Positions 1 through 13,069 of a stretch of 64,000 nucleotides of DNA are shown piece by piece (the first letter of the stretch is position 1; the number at the start of each line of letters is the position of its first letter). The DNA is from Eonycteris spelaea (lineage: Eukaryota; Chordata; Mammalia; Chiroptera; Pteropodidae), in assembly GCA_003508835.1 (NCBI GenBank), contig PUFA01000003.1, positions 18,795,501 through 18,859,500 on the forward strand, read 5' to 3'. Made by a program: the position numbers and the translations under genes. The notes beneath the pieces were generated by a model. The model saw only the letters and a program-made list of their open reading frames with translations, ran no database searches and was not told the DNA's origin.

Positions 1-960
1 CTTTGATAACTAACGAGGTCGAGAACCGTTCCCTATGTTCATGAACCATTTTGACATCTTTTGTGAGGTGCCTGTTCAAGTTTCATGTGCCTTGTTCTTA
101 TGAGTTGTCTGTCCTTTTTATATCCTGGATAGGACCCCTTTGTCTCTTATATGTGTAAGAACTATCTTCTGTTCTGTGGTTTCTCTTCATCCTCTTCATG
201 ATGTCTTTTGACGAACATGAGTTCTTCATTTTATTACTGTCTGATTAATCTTTCTTTTTCCTACGTGATTAATGCATTAAGTGGAATGTTTTTAAAAAAC
301 CCGTCTTGACCCAATGTCATGAAAGTATTCTATGTTTATCTTGTAGAAGCTTTATTGTTTTGCCTTTCACATTTATATCTACAAGCCACCTGGAATTGAA
401 TTTTATGTACGGTGTGAGGTAGGGTGAAGTTTCTTTTTTCTTTTCTTCTCTCTTTTCATGTAGACATCCGATCCAGCCAGTTCCATATATTGAAAAGACT
501 ACACTTTGCCCACTCCACTGTTGTCGTCAAAATCAAGTATACATATATATCTAAAGTTTCGGAATTTCTATTCTGTTTCATTGATTTGTCTATCTTTGTA
601 CCAGTAATACACTGACTTAATTACTGAAGCTTTGTTAATCTTGATGTTTGCTATAGCGAATCCTTCTGAATTTGCCCATACTGTACTTGTCACACTAATG
701 CGATTCCCTGTTTACTGGCGTGAAAGGGGAGTCAAAATTCATATGCCAAGATTCAAATGTGCAAAAATCTGAATTTAAAATTTTTTTCTATAACCAATCT
801 TATTTTGTGTTAAAGCTCTCCATTCCTCCTGTAAGTCTGTTGCTGTTTTCTAAGATTTTTTTTTCTGTTTTCTTCTCTAGTAGCTTGTTAGTTATGCAAT
901 ATTTTATGATTTTACTGGTTTCCTTAGAGATAAAATATGCATCCACAAGTCTAATATAAA
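1..960 (-). mobile_element. old L1 (LINE-1) ORF2-region fragment
   Basis: The plus strand is pyrimidine- and T-rich and shows degenerate antisense L1 landmarks: tatcctggataggacccctttgtc, a gaagctttattgttttgcc segment, ccacctggaattgaattttatgta and tttgtaccagtaatacactg. This is the order seen in antisense L1 ORF2. It is heavily diverged and has no long open frame. The element continues off the left edge. Confidence 0.75.
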
Positions 961-2060
961 TTGTATTTTTACCATCTCCAGGCAATGCAATGATCTTAGA
1001 ACACTTTAATTTCATTGATTCTCCTCTTTTGTTTTGCATATTGGTGTATATTTTAAATCCCACTAAAAATTGTTATTATTGCAGTTGTTTTATACAGCCA
1101 ATATTATTTAGGTTTACCTGAAAATTCGACTTTTCTGGTTCTTATTTTTTCCTGCAATTCTGTGATTCCATCAGAGATTATGTTCTTCTTCCTGAATAAC
1201 TCCCTTTAGTATTTTCTTAGTGTAGCATTCCTGGTGACAGATTTTCTCTGATTTTGGTGTCTGAAAATGAACTTATCTCAGCTTCATTTTTGGAGGACAT
1301 TTTATTGAGCATAGAATTCTAAGTTGATTGTTATGTTCTTGCAGAATTATGAAGATACTAGTCTGTTGACTTCTGGCTACTTTGTTTCTGGTGAGAAGTC
1401 AACTGTTTATCTTACTGTTGCTTCTTTTAATATATGTCTCCTCCACCCCAAGTTTTTAAGATTTATGTTTGTGTTTGGTTTTCAGCAGGTTTACTCTGAT
1501 GTGCAATGTGCATGCATGTGTTTATCCTTCTTGGGGTACCTAGAGCCTTTTGAATCTGTAGCTTGATTTCTTTAATCAGTTTTGGACAATTCTCAACAAT
1601 TATCTCTTAAAATTTATTTCTGACTTATTCTTTTTCCTCTCCTGCTGGGATGTTACATATATGTTGGATTTTTTCATCACATCTCATTTGTCTCATTGGC
1701 CCTTTTCTGTATTTTCTGTCCTTTTGATTCTGTCCTTCAGTTGGACATTCTTTTTCTATTTAACAGCTCACTAATCTTTTCAATCTGCCATTAAACCACC
1801 CCACTGCATTTTTTATTTTAAATATTGTAGTTTTAGTTACAAATTTAACATTTTTATACTTTCCAATTTCTGCCCAAATCCTCTATCTTGTTATTTAAGT
1901 CCATAGACATATCAATCATGGTTATTTAAAAGTCACTCCCAAATTTGGATATTCTGTGAGATTATTTCTATTGTCCTTTTTCTTCTTCGTTTTTAGTCAG
2001 ATTTTGTTGTCTTGCAAACCTTGTTGTTGTTGCTCAACATCATATATGAAAATGATAGAA
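960..2060 (-). mobile_element. further degenerate L1-like sequence
   Basis: Contains the ancient L1M-like phrases tattgagcatagaattctaag, ttgacttctggctac followed by tctggtgagaagtcaactg, and ccttttgaatctgtagcttg, followed by a diverged T-rich stretch. Orientation and subfamily are uncertain. It may be part of the same insertion as the fragment on its left. Confidence 0.55.
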
Positions 2061-3860
2061 ATCAAGTGAGATTCTGAAAAGCGTTATATTCAGAGATTTG
2101 CTTTTACTTCTTGCAGACATTAGGATAAGAGCAATTCACTCTCATTCATTCAAGGATTCAGTATGACTTCAGTTAATGCGAGTGCTGGCCTGTTTTCTGT
2201 TCATTCAACCATTTGGGATTTCAACCAATAGCTTGGGGTTTTTATCAAGACCCTTCCTCTTAGATGACCTCTAAACTCCCCCAAATTCTTGCTGCCTACA
2301 TTGCTTTCTAACGCCATCAAGCAGTTCTGTTTTTTAAAAAATATTTTTTCAGATTTGCTAAATGATGTCAGTGGAAGGGTTAGTCCAAGACTAACCTAGT
2401 TGGCCATTGGTGGAAGTGAAATCTTTAGCCCCATTTTCATGAGTGATGCCAAATGGGCTGGGGACGTTAAAAGGCAAAATTTCCATGCAATTCCTATAAG
2501 GAAAGATCCCTGCTGAATTCTTCCTTGAAAGTAAGTCACGAATCTTGCTTTTTATAGCTGGTGAAATGTACACACCCGCTCAGCAAGCTGACTGGTTGTT
2601 TTTGCTTCCCTTCACTTGAGAGTGGCTGGATTATCTTGCCGTTCCTCACCTCTGTCCCTTGCCCCTGCCACCACAAGCACTCTTTTTGCATGATCTTGCT
2701 TTTCTGGACCTAACTCTCCTCAGGTGGTCTGGAGGGGCATGGGCCTGCACCTGTGGATGCAGGATCTCCCACCCTCCGGTCGCTGTGAGGGCCAGCGTGC
2801 GAGCATCATAGAGAGCCTCAGAACATCATGGCCTGGGATCGATTTAAAAATACTTGTGACACAGACTTTCTGGTTACTAATGTGATAAAGGTCTGTGTAT
2901 CTTCTACAGAACAATGCAGGTGGCTTGTGAATGCCCTTTTTATCACTAAGAATTCTGTTTATGAAACCGGTGGAAGAATGGTCCTGAGACACGGGGGTCG
3001 CTGCTGGGACTCACACCTCCCAGCATGCATTGCCCTCTGGTTGCCTGCCACACTTCTCTGCAGCACTGCCTCCGCAGCACCCTAGGGGCTTCTGGGAAGT
3101 TGGCCTTCCTTTATAAATCAAGGTACAAAATTGACTTGGGTCATGGGAATCTAATTTATCTTCAGACAAAACCTGGAACCAGATACAGATATCTGTTTAG
3201 GCTCCTTCGAGTGCACACTTCAAAGACATTTTTCATCAGACTCCACACCCGCCCCTCCTCAGTAGGTCACCCCAGGGAAAACTGACTGGTGTCTGGACAG
3301 TCCTGGCCAGATCTTAGTCTGTGTTTAGATGTCAACTGGCATGTCTACAGACAGGTAACCTATCCAACATAAAGAATACGGTGGAAAATGAAGTGTGAAC
3401 AGAAAGAAAGTCCAAGAACTTGTTCTGTGTCTGCAATTAAGGCAAAACCCATGAAAAAAGAAAGCTTTTTATAGAGTTAATCACATGTAACTCTAAGCCG
3501 CAGTGATGATAACGCAGGCTCGTGTGTATGTGCCTGCATGCTTGCAGGCATGCATGGATGTGTGAGAAAAGACTATTTAGCAAAGTTTTCCACACAGGAA
3601 AGACAAAAGTGGGAGCAATTCTGTGTGCTGTTTGGTAATTTGACTTGATGGGCATCTCCAGTGGGCGATTTGGTCCCGGAGTGGAGTCATTCTCAGTAAC
3701 ATCAAACAACCTTAGATTATGCACATCCTGCATATCGAGGCAACCTCAGTCCTGGAAAGAAATGCAGATGACCTTCGATTGGGAAATTAGACCTTTTCCA
3801 AACGCTCTTCGGCACAGAAGGATGGAATCTCGCAGTGTAAGAGCAGAAAGAAGTCTTGGG
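2061..3860. other. intergenic DNA, nothing recognised
   Basis: Mixed-composition sequence downstream of ZBTB7C. The ORFs here are short, have no domain-like composition and overlap in opposite frames. A short alternating purine-pyrimidine patch (tgtgtatgtgcctgcatgcttgcaggcatgcatg) lies near 3520-3560. I see no gene, RNA gene or clear repeat. Confidence 0.5.
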
Positions 3861-3879
3861 ATCATCTCATCTACCCCCT

Positions 3880-3990
3880 CGTTTCCAGATAAAATACAGA
3901 TTTAGAGAGTTGAAGTAACTTTCTCAAGGTTGCACAGTGAAGCAGTGGCAGATGAAGGCTTGGAAACCAGCCTCCGAATTTCGGGTAACC
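3880..3990 (-). mobile_element. MIR-type SINE fragment
   Basis: The plus strand reads like antisense MIR core (cagatttagagagttgaagtaactttctcaaggttgcacagtgaagcagtggcagatgaaggcttgg), matching the usual order 'cagagaggttaagtaacttgcccaaggtcacacagctag' with many substitutions. Confidence 0.5.
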
Positions 3991-4164
3991 TCTTCACGTT
4001 GTCCTTAGTAGTGGGGGGAAAAAAGTCGAAAATGATAAATGATTAAAGAAACTTTCAGAAGTCCCCAAATCACAAATAAGTGGCTTTGAAATACAAAACT
4101 CTAAACCAATGATTGGACCCTGTTATTGGTATCAGAAGCCATAATAATGTTTCTTCCCTTTTTC

Positions 4165-4262
4165 ATTTTTTAAATGTTGAAAAGATTTTTATTAAAATAT
4201 AGCTAACACACAATATTGTGTTAGTTTCAGGTAAGCACCATAGTTATCCAACATTATGATGT
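4165..4262 (-). mobile_element. L1 3' end fragment (L1MA9/L1MAB-like)
   Basis: tttttattaaaatatagctaacac followed by tgtgttagtttcaggtaagcacc is the antisense of a mid-age L1 3' UTR, which in consensus reads 'gtgtacacctgaaactaatata'. Only about 100 bp is present. Confidence 0.65.
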
Positions 4263-5392
4263 CTCTTTCTCATAGGAACGGATGAGAGTAGTGGGGCGTG
4301 ACCACTGTCCTCAGGCCAGCCAGGCTGACCACTGTTGGCCCCCATCGCTTTCTGGTGGTCCCGCCTTCAGTCACTCTCCCATTTGGGGAGACACCTGCGA
4401 AAGTGGGTATTAGAGTGAGCAGAAGCTAAGAAGGCCAGGAACCTTCTTTTCCCATCTCTTGGCAGTTGAAGTTGGGGGACCTGGGCTGTCACTTTTGGCC
4501 CTTTGGATGCTCCTGCCTGGGACTTTGCATCTGGAGAGGGTGACGCCCAGACGGGGCAACAGGCACGGAGCGGCAGCCTCTCACGCTGGCGCTGAGGGTC
4601 TGTCCTTTTGCTTCCTCCCTGTATTCCGAGGCTGGCTCTTCAGCTTCCCATGAGTCCTCTGAGCAACAATGTCCTTTCTGCTTCATTGTTGGTCTCCCCT
4701 GGCTTGTGTACAAGAACCTTGATGGATGCACTGGGAGGAGAATGAACGTCCTACGCAGGTCCCGGCACGTTGTGCTTTTGTTGGCTCACTGTGATGTACA
4801 TCTCACTGTAAAGATTAAAGAGGCACCTGTCTTTGATGTCCAAATAAAATCGAACTGGAGGTTATGATGAATTTTCACCAGGGTCAACAGCCCTGCCCCC
4901 AGGAAAGGAATTTTAAAGGTTAGCTGGTCACCCAATGGAGCCTGCAGAAACTTGTGTGTCAGGCACATGCACCCCTTCTGTCGTTTGCCTCCTCCATTCA
5001 TGGAACGACCAGTTCTGGGATTACTTACCCAACTGAAGAGACCCACATTCAGGCAGCGGAACAGTGCAGCCCCAAGTGGCACATGGGAGGGGCTTAAGCC
5101 ATTCTCCACTCTGTAATTTCCACCAGGACTCAGGCCTGTGTGCGTGGCTGACAGGTATTGTAGGAAATCAGCCAGATGGCACCCTGTTTCCTATCAGGGA
5201 ACAGTATAGGGTTGGACCTCCCAATGGGAGAGAACCATCAGCATTTGGACATCTGCCGCTGAGAGGGAACTGTCTACCTGCAGTGTGACCTTACCCTTCT
5301 TCTGCCTCTCTCCTCTCTGTTGGCCCCCAGAAGAGCCAGGTACAGCAGCCGGTGGGTGTTTTGAGGATGTGGTGCAAAGAGTGAAACATGAC
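4263..5392. other. intergenic DNA, nothing recognised
   Basis: GC-moderate unique sequence. The short ORFs on both strands overlap one another and look like chance. No repeat family or RNA gene was recognised. Confidence 0.5.
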
Positions 5393-5757
5393 TGTCACAG
5401 ACTGAATGCTTGTGTCCCCCCCAAAACCCTCCCCCTCCATGATAGTATTTGAAGGTGGGATTCCTGAGGGGTCACTAGGATTGGATGAGATCGTGAGGGT
5501 GGGGCCCTCATGCATGGGATTAGTGCCCGTGGAAGAGTCACGAGAGAGCTTGCTTCTTCTCTCCGCTCTCTGCCACGTGAGGCCCCAGCGAGAGGACACC
5601 GTCTGCAACCCAGACGAGAGCTCTCACCAGAACCCGGCCATCCTGCCGCCCTGACCTCCGACTTCCAGCCTCCGGAGCTGTGGGAAACAAACGCCTGTTG
5701 TTTATCAGCCACCCAGTCTGTGGTATGTTGTTGAAGCAGCTGAATGGACTAAAAGAG
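5393..5757 (+). mobile_element. solo LTR of the ERVL-MaLR MLT1 group
   Basis: Starts TGTCACAGACTGAATG and ends GAATGGACTAAAAGA. In between come the typical MLT1 phrases tgtccccccaaaac, gatgagatcgtgagggtgg, ccctcatgcatgggattag, gccacgtgaggc, ccagcctccggagctgtgg and gccacccagtctgtggtat. About 365 bp, full LTR length, with no internal retroviral sequence on either side. It is an ancient relic with no coding capacity. Confidence 0.85.
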
Positions 5758-7137
5758 CCCCTGTTCCTGTCCCCACTGCAGGAGCCTGAGCTCAGGACAG
5801 GCCTGAGCTGCATGAGGAGCACAGGAAGGGAATGCAGTGATGGGTACGAGGTGGCGGTGGGGATGTTGCAGTGGGCCGGACTGTTTAGATAACTGAAAAT
5901 GAGACTTGTATTGAACACGACTAGAAAATATATGTGATCTTATCTAAATGGAATTGGAGAAGGGAGACCAGGCAGAGTCGGGGTGAAGGGAAGTGGTCAG
6001 GAGAAAATGACACCCCTTCTTTCCGGCACCCTACTGTGTCCGGCTCTTTCAATAGAGTGCAGGAAACTTCATGTGAAGTCACAATGCAAATGCAGTGTCA
6101 GGCTCCCCCCACTGCCCGCCACACTTCCACACCCCATGTCCTTCCTCAGTAGAACTTCTGGGGCCACCACAGCTTCCCCTTCATCTTTCCCTAACACTTA
6201 CAGGGCCTGGGTGAGTATACAAATAGAGGTCCACATGTCACATCTAAATCTGTAAACACAGAAGTCACACTAACAACTTGTTAAGGAAACTGTGTCCATC
6301 CTATCTTGACAAGCAAACTTTCGCAAAGACCTGGAAAACCAGACGCCAGTTAGGTCCTTGGATTCCTTGGGGGCTCTGATAGGGCAGAGCCAGCCTGTTA
6401 GCCAGCAGCACCCCATTCTTTTCCCATCCCTGGCCTTGAGCCAGCCACACATTGAAAGGTCTTGCATGTGAACACCCCAGTCAACATGGCTAAGTTCTGT
6501 TCATCCTCCCCCCAAAACAGCTACTCCCGGGGTGGGGTGCCAGCAGCAATTGGCCCTCAGAAAGAGAGACCTGGGAGAGGGTCACGAAGGTGCTGGGAGC
6601 AGACTCGAAGCTGTCTGGGCAGGGAATTGAGGGATCTCGCGTACCCTGCACATATGCTTGGCTCAACCCCTTGGCTCTTCAGATTCCATGCCTCAGGGAG
6701 AGCCCTTTAAAACAAGGCTAACTTTCCGAGCCTCACTCTTAAAATCCAACTGTGGCTCCTTTTTTCCAACACGTAACACAGGCACTGCGGCCTCAGCCCG
6801 CCCGCCTACACGGTGTGCCAGCCACGGCCAGCCCCAGAGTGGTCCCTGTTGTGCCCTGCAGAGCCAAGGGAGGTTGGGCAGCATCTGGAGAGGAGGCCCC
6901 AGCCACATGCAATCAAAGTTCTGCAGTCGAATGGGTCTCCCTGGGCGCCTTCGAACAGCTTTCCATGCCAGGCAAACCCTGAGAAATGACCAGCTCTGCC
7001 TTCTGATTGAAAAAGAGGATGGCCTTGTCACCTCCTTTTCCAGCTTTCCCGCAGGAACTGGCAATTGATTAACCATCATCATCAGATTATCCAAACCGAC
7101 AACTCACATAACCACTGGGATACGTAATGAGTGTGGA
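5758..7137. other. intergenic DNA, nothing recognised
   Basis: Unique-looking sequence. Overlapping ORFs of 60-136 codons occur on both strands at 6650-7100 because the stretch is GC-rich, but none has a domain, signal peptide or family-like composition. Confidence 0.5.
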
Positions 7138-7219
7138 TCTCTTCCTCCTTCCCTCCTCCCTCCCCTCTTCACTCTTTCCCTGTCTCCTTCCCTCCTTCCC
7201 TCCTTCCCTCCTTTTCCAT
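7138..7219. repeat. pyrimidine tract, (CCTT)n/(CTCC)n-like
   Basis: Nearly pure C/T on the plus strand, ending in several tccttccc units (ccttccctccttccctcctt). It is followed by a purine-rich stretch (7220-7310), giving a mirror-like strand switch. Confidence 0.85.
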
Positions 7220-7789
7220 TTAAAGAATAAAAGGAAAACAAAGGGGAAAAGGTAAGAAAACAGAAGTAAGCACTGTCATTTAAGGAAAGAAGAAAGAAGA
7301 GAGGAAACCAACATGGAGTCGGCAGCTACGAAGTGGCCGGCAGGGCTGGTGGTCCCCATGCCCCCTCTAACCCCGTCAGAGCCCTCCAAGTAGATGTTAT
7401 CACCTCCTCCTTTTTTTGATCACAGAAGTGAGGCTGAGCAAGGATGCTGAGTAACACAGGGACTCCAGCGGACAGGAGCCCGGGGTCAGGCTGCCAGCGC
7501 CCCCAGGCCAGAGGGCTGGGTCTGAGTGCGGACTGGAGCGAGTCCTTTCCAGCCACCAGGAGCTCTGTCTGGGAAAAGAAGTCCGGTAGCGAGCTTCTGT
7601 ATCCCCAGGTGCTCACATTGGCACATGGTGCTGTGTTCGTTCTTGCCATGCCAACCCCTCTTCCCCCGACTGCTACAGCTCCCTCTACCACAAAGACTCA
7701 CCTACATGGGACGTCCCAGACATTAGGAATTGAAAATGTGCTTTTGCATTTCAGAGTACAGCTCCCACAGGAGTGACGTTGAAATGGCC

Positions 7790-7868
7790 AAAAAACGAAA
7801 ACAAAAACAAAAACAAAAACAAACAAAACAAAAAACCCCAAAACAAAACAAATAAAACAACCAACCAA
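7790..7868. repeat. A-rich simple repeat, (CAAAA)n
   Basis: Imperfect caaaa/caaac units (acaaaaacaaaaacaaaaac) followed by aaaacaaaacaaataaaac and a short accaaccaaac. It may be the decayed tail of a retroposon, but no body is recognisable upstream. Confidence 0.8.
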
Positions 7869-8274
7869 ACGAACATCTTCATTAAAACACATCTCAGGCT
7901 TTGCTGTGCCGATTAAGCAAGGAAAACTCATTTTGAGAAAAAAAAGCTCAGCATGGAGCTGACTTCTCAGCCATGGCGAAGAAGTTGTGGGTTAAAGTTC
8001 TGGGTCCCCGGACGTGATGAGAAAGCCTCAATGGCTATATCCACTGAGAGGGAGAGAGGGGACAGAGACGATCCACAGCGACCAAGCTTACTGCTTGGGA
8101 AGGCAGTTTTGAATGTTTCATGGGCTTGGGGAAGGTGAACCTGTGAATGAATGTTCACCAGGCCTGTAGAGGGCTCAGGTGTCAGGAGAAAAGCTGCCAG
8201 CATGAGCTTTGTCTAAACAGACTTCTGCTCCCAGCAGTTCTTGCCTCATTCTGGGCCTCAGCTTCTAAGGATAC

Positions 8275-8400
8275 AGGGTGGCGTCGTGGCCAGGAGTCAG
8301 TGGATCTGGGTTCGAGTCCTGACTCTGTCAGAGCTCACCCTGTATCCTTGTCCTCACTGTTTTGCCATTTTGAGCTCTGGGCCTCTCATATGCAAATCCT
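8275..8400 (+). mobile_element. MIR SINE fragment
   Basis: Reads cagtggatctgggttcgagtcctgactctgtcagagctcacc and then a degraded core. This matches the MIR 5' part 'cctgggttcgaatcctggctctgcc' in sense orientation. Confidence 0.6.
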
Positions 8401-11400
8401 GCGTGGCTATGTGACATGTTTTGAGGCTTCCCGACATGGCTAGAACTCTTCTGTTTGGAGGATTTCCATCACGAATACTTCCTTCTCAAGGCAGAAGCCG
8501 GAAGCTTACTTTCCCAGTTGGCAATCAGGGGGAGGCACGGGGCTTGGCTCTTCCGGTCAGATGCACCGGCACTAGCACAGTGCAAGTCCAGACCGGTGGA
8601 TCAGTTTTCTGGGGACAATGGGGGTAGAGAGTGGGCCACGGGGCAGGGTTCCAGCGTCCCTGGCCTGCTGTTGGTGGGGTGAGCTGGGGGGGTCTGTGTC
8701 TAGCAGCAACAGCAATCAAATCTCTGCAGGAGCAGTATGGTGTCGTGTCACGTGGAGTTGTTCCTGGCTTCCTGGCCATGGACTTTGTGCACATTGGCAA
8801 GGGCACCCCTTCTAGACACATTACTGCCATCTGCTGGGGAAGGTGCCATACTATACAAATCTAACATGTTTTATAACAAATGCATCAATCCGTCCAGGGT
8901 GTGCATGGCCCCCCTCCACAGCTGGTCGCAGGGGTCCTGCACGCCTGACTCTTCAGCCCTTGTAGAAATTCAGTGAGACTCATTTTCCTTTCATAAATGC
9001 CTTTTCTACTTTAAGCACCTGGAGTGGGGTCTGGTGTTTCACTAAGAACTCTGACGGATACAAATAGGGATGTGTATGTATAGTATGTGCCTCACAGGGT
9101 TAAACCCCAGCTGACCAATGGATGCCAAACTCCTTTGAGAAGGCATAAGGCACTTATGTTACTCAGAGAGTCTGTGCTTAACTTGTTGTTAGAGGAACAC
9201 GGAAAAGGTGTCTGATTCATTCTATCTTCCTTCCTTATTCCAGAAAACTGTTTGTTTATTCTCTTGATCCTGTTGTCAGGGCCAGACTTCATGGATAAAG
9301 AGAGGAACCACAAGGATGAAAATGAGAGTGCGAGTTATAAATATTCCAGCAGGGAGACTTGTGGGAAAATGGCTTTGCTGGGTCTTGTCCATGCACTGCC
9401 GAGTCTCCTATTGTCACAGGGAGGGATGACATCAGCCCATGTATCACTTGTCTGATGACTGTGTGTATGAGTGGATGCACATGTGTGTGCGCAAGTGTGT
9501 ATGCGCATGTATGTGTGTGCATGCGCGCGTACATATCTGGCTGCAGATGAAGTGAACAGACTCCAGGTTTTCCAGGATGGTCCAGATTTGTGATGTCTCG
9601 TCCTTATTTGTCAGGTCATTTCTGGGCCCATGGTTTTTGGTTTAGGTCATGTGGACACTGCCCCTTAAGGTGACAGCAGCCCCTGCCCAGGATGTGGTAG
9701 GAGTGGAAATGAGTGGGACCTCCCCAGGGAATCCCCTTGCCATCAATTGCTGGAAATGCATGTTTGACTCAGTCCTTAGTGCCTTGAGCCTGAAAGCAGG
9801 GAAGGAGACTATAAATGCTTGCTTCCTGCATCCTCGAAGCAGGGTGGGGGAAGAGGTGGTTGGGGCTGGGAGGCCCAGGCAGGCTGGTACCTGCCCACTG
9901 GTATGATTTCAAGGCCATCTGTTCACTGCTGGAGGCCTGACATGGCTTCCCTCAGGGCCTTTCTTACCAGCCTGAACAAGGAGCAGAGGCTGCTCAGGTC
10001 GGAAGAGGGAGCCTGTGAGTCACGTTCACCCTCTGTGGCTCCTATCAGGGTTTGGACAGAGGGGAGGGCAAAGAGAAGAGAGGGTGCCCGCATCCTGAAT
10101 AGCCAGCAGTTGGGGTAGGAAGGGGCACCAGGAGGAGAGGGGGGAACACTGGGAGGCTGGGAGGTGGGGCTGCTGGATACAAACATGTTTGATTCCAGAA
10201 TTTGTCCCAGGTCCCCGGAGGGGCTGCTGACCTTCTGTGTGCAGGCTCCTCCAGGGCCTCCTGACTCTGAGATTGCTCCTCGAAAGTGACATACTCTTCA
10301 GAGGAGGGAACCCGTGGCAGACGAGGCCTCCCCGCCCCACGCTTTCGCCCTCACCCCACCTGGCTTTCGGAAGGGAAAGTGTGCACAGGGGAACGAACAG
10401 TTGTGCCATTCTGAAATGCCCGCTGCAGTAGGCTCAGAGGACCCACAGGGAGGAAGGGCCAGCAAGGTCCCAGGAAAGGAAGAGTGAGGTCTGTGTAGCA
10501 GTTTGTCGGGGTGTGGCACAGACCTCTGTGGAGGCCCTGCACCCGCGTGCAAGAGCAGGCCCTGGGGTCGGATAAGGGCCTAAGACGAGGGGCAGTCTTA
10601 TTGCCTGTTGGTTCATTACTGTTACCCTGTCACATATCTGAGGTCTCACAATAAGACTCGGTGCCTTTTCTACACAGACTCCTGTTTCTCTGACCCCAAG
10701 TTACTGTAGGCCGCCACCTTGGTGGGGCATGCAGCTGTAGGTCACCAAGGTGAGTTTCGTGAACTTGTCCCAACTCATCTTTGTCACCTGCTTTCCCCGG
10801 CACAGTCTTTTTTTCCATGGTCACAAAAGAATATACACCCGCCCTCCACAAATCAGATGGACGGGACCCCAGGAAAGGGCCACCCAGAAAGCCCTCCTTC
10901 CACGCAGGGTCTCCTTAGACTTGAAAGGCGACGTTGAACCTGTCCAAGGACTGATCGGTCTTTCTCTTGCAAAGGATCTCATTCCTCTTTAAGACAACTC
11001 CAGATGTTAGAAAGTTATCTTTCTTCACCTGGGCACCGCTGCCTCTTGGACTCTCTCACCTGTTGGTTCCAGCTGGCCAGACTTTTGGTAAAATCCTCCC
11101 CCTACCTGACAGACCTATAGAGGTCCAAGGCCTATTCTAATGCATTCCTTAGGCCTCTCTCCAGGTTGAGATGCATATGTTTCTTTGGCCTGTCCTCAGT
11201 AGCCTCCTTCTCCCACCTTCCTCTCCCCCCTGCACTGAATGGGAATTGCTGTCAGCACTGTAACTCCATTAGTACCTTGGGGACTGAGGGAGCAGGCCAT
11301 GCCCGGTGCAGCCCTGTGGAACACCCACCTGGCACTTGGCCAGGACTGGAGGGGATTTTTACTCACACGAGTTCAGGAGATCCCAGAGGTGAGGGCCCAT

Positions 11401-11900
11401 TGTGTCCAGTTCCTTACCCCTTCCCCATGTTCATTTCTGATCCTCAGTGGACACCCACTCCCAGAATGAGGACCCAGTGATCCTAGAATACCCAAGCTAA
11501 ATGGAATATTACCTGGGCCTGTATTTTTGACACCACACTATGCTTACCCCCAAGCCCTCAGCCATGAGCTGGGGCCTCTCAAAGCTGCAGGGCAGCCAAG
11601 AAATACTGACTTTACTAGAAGACCTGGAGAAAGGGCGAGTAATGTAACTGGCGAATATTCAAGATGATATTTTTACATTAAGACAAATGCGTATATATTA
11701 TGTGATAGAATGTAGAAACATAAAATCCAAAGCCAAAACATGGAACTTCAGAGGGATGTTACAACATGAGAAGGTTACTTCAGGCTATTTCTTCAGAGTT
11801 CAGTTCCCGAGTCTGCAATGGGCTGGCCTCTTTTGCTGGGGGTGTTCAGGTAGAGAACTTGGAGAGTTCTCGACCTCCTTTGTTATGAGAGGTGAGGCAA
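8401..11900. other. intergenic DNA; (TG)-rich patch near 9450-9535
   Basis: Mostly unique sequence. An imperfect TG/TGCG repeat at about 9458-9535 (tgtgtgtatgagtggatgc, catgtgtgtgcgcaagtgtg) is alternating purine-pyrimidine. A G-quadruplex motif lies at 10139-10169. No credible gene: the ORFs near 9.8-10.7 kb are mutual shadows in GC-rich DNA. Confidence 0.45.
10139..10169 (+). other. G-quadruplex motif
   Basis: Four G runs (6, 3, 3, 4) with loops of 6, 5 and 4 nt: GGGGGG-aacact-GGG-aggct-GGG-aggt-GGGG. Intergenic, plus strand. Confidence 0.6.
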
Positions 11901-12789
11901 GTGAAAACCAGAGTAGAGACGCGATTAAGCTAAGGACACAGAGCTCTAAGGATCCTGGATTTGAACCCAGCTTTGTTCTTTTCTCTGCACCAAGAAATGC
12001 TGCATTAGGTTTGTAAGAATGCTTACCATGGCAAGAAAAAGGAGGGAAAACAGCAAAGGGCTCTGGCTTAACCCTTGGTTATCCAGAAAACGCAGTTCAA
12101 ACAACAGTTTGAGTCAGTCTGGATTTAGTCTGGATTCTGAGTAGAGTCAACGCCGTTCATTGACAGAGTATATTTCCTTACCTCTTTTAGGATCCTGCAT
12201 TTCCTGCTCGGGAAAGAGGCTCAGGTGAAAAAGGAAGAGAAGTCCAACGCCAGTGCTGGGCAGGAGAGGAAGAAGGCCAAGGTGGTGGCAAAGGCCATCT
12301 GGAGGTCATTCTGGTTGCCAAGCCAGGAAACTGGTAGAACCGGCTGCGTTAAAACGGTCAGCAACCCTTCCACATTCCCTTGCTCACGCACCACGGGCGG
12401 GAACTGCATGTGCGCACGCGCACTCACAGTACACGCGCCTCGCCCTCAGGCTCACAGATGCCCGAAAGCTTCTGATCAAACAGTGGCTCACAAAGCTGTA
12501 GGAGGCAATTAAGAATTGAGTTCCTACCATGCGACCACCCACTAACAACTGAAATGAGATTTGGAAGGGGGAAGTCAACCTTAGCCAGGGAATTGAGCAA
12601 ACATAGCTTTCTTTTACTGAAAACACTGTCCTTCAAATTATTAAATGAGGGCCAAGAGTTTGTGTTTTTTGTAAAGGTATCTGACATCGTTGCAAGCTTG
12701 TGACACCCAATTGTCAAAACTTAAGCAAGGAATGTCTATAGATTGGCTTGTTGCTGTCACCTCTCACAGAAGGGCAACTCTCAATATAA

Positions 12790-12818
12790 TTTAATCAAGT
12801 CAATTAATACCGTTTAAT
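12790..12818 (-). terminator. candidate poly(A) signals (two ATTAAA) for ZBTB7C
   Basis: ATTAAA reads on the minus strand at 12818-12813 and 12795-12790. The next 60 nt in the direction of transcription include a moderately GU-rich stretch (TTCTGTGAGAGGTGACAG). ATTAAA is the commonest variant poly(A) signal, but it also occurs often by chance in AT-rich DNA. Confidence 0.25.
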
Positions 12819-13016
12819 AAATAGGCCAGAAAATTAGCTGAGAGTTTTTCTCGGCGGGATGCGGCGTGCAACCAAAGTTATGGAAGATTGTCCCTTGAAT
12901 CACTAAGGCAAACTTTGTTGAGTGTCATTTTACATAAAGCAATCACATAAAAAAGAGTTATAAATAGAAAAAATCCCAAAGTTCTCCCACAGACAGACAG
13001 GGAAATCAAAACATCC

Positions 13017-13069
13017 AAAAAAAAAAAAAAAAAGAAAGAAAGAAAACAAAAAAGAAAACAAAACAAAAT
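13017..13069. repeat. A17 run and purine-rich tail
   Basis: Seventeen A's followed by gaaagaaagaaaacaaaaaag and aaacaaaac-type units. In the sense of ZBTB7C this is a long U/C tract inside the probable 3' UTR. Confidence 0.85.

Noticed and set aside
5393..5757. Possible retroviral coding remains around the MLT1 LTR
   Set aside because: Only LTR sequence is recognisable; flanks show no gag/pol-like reading frames.
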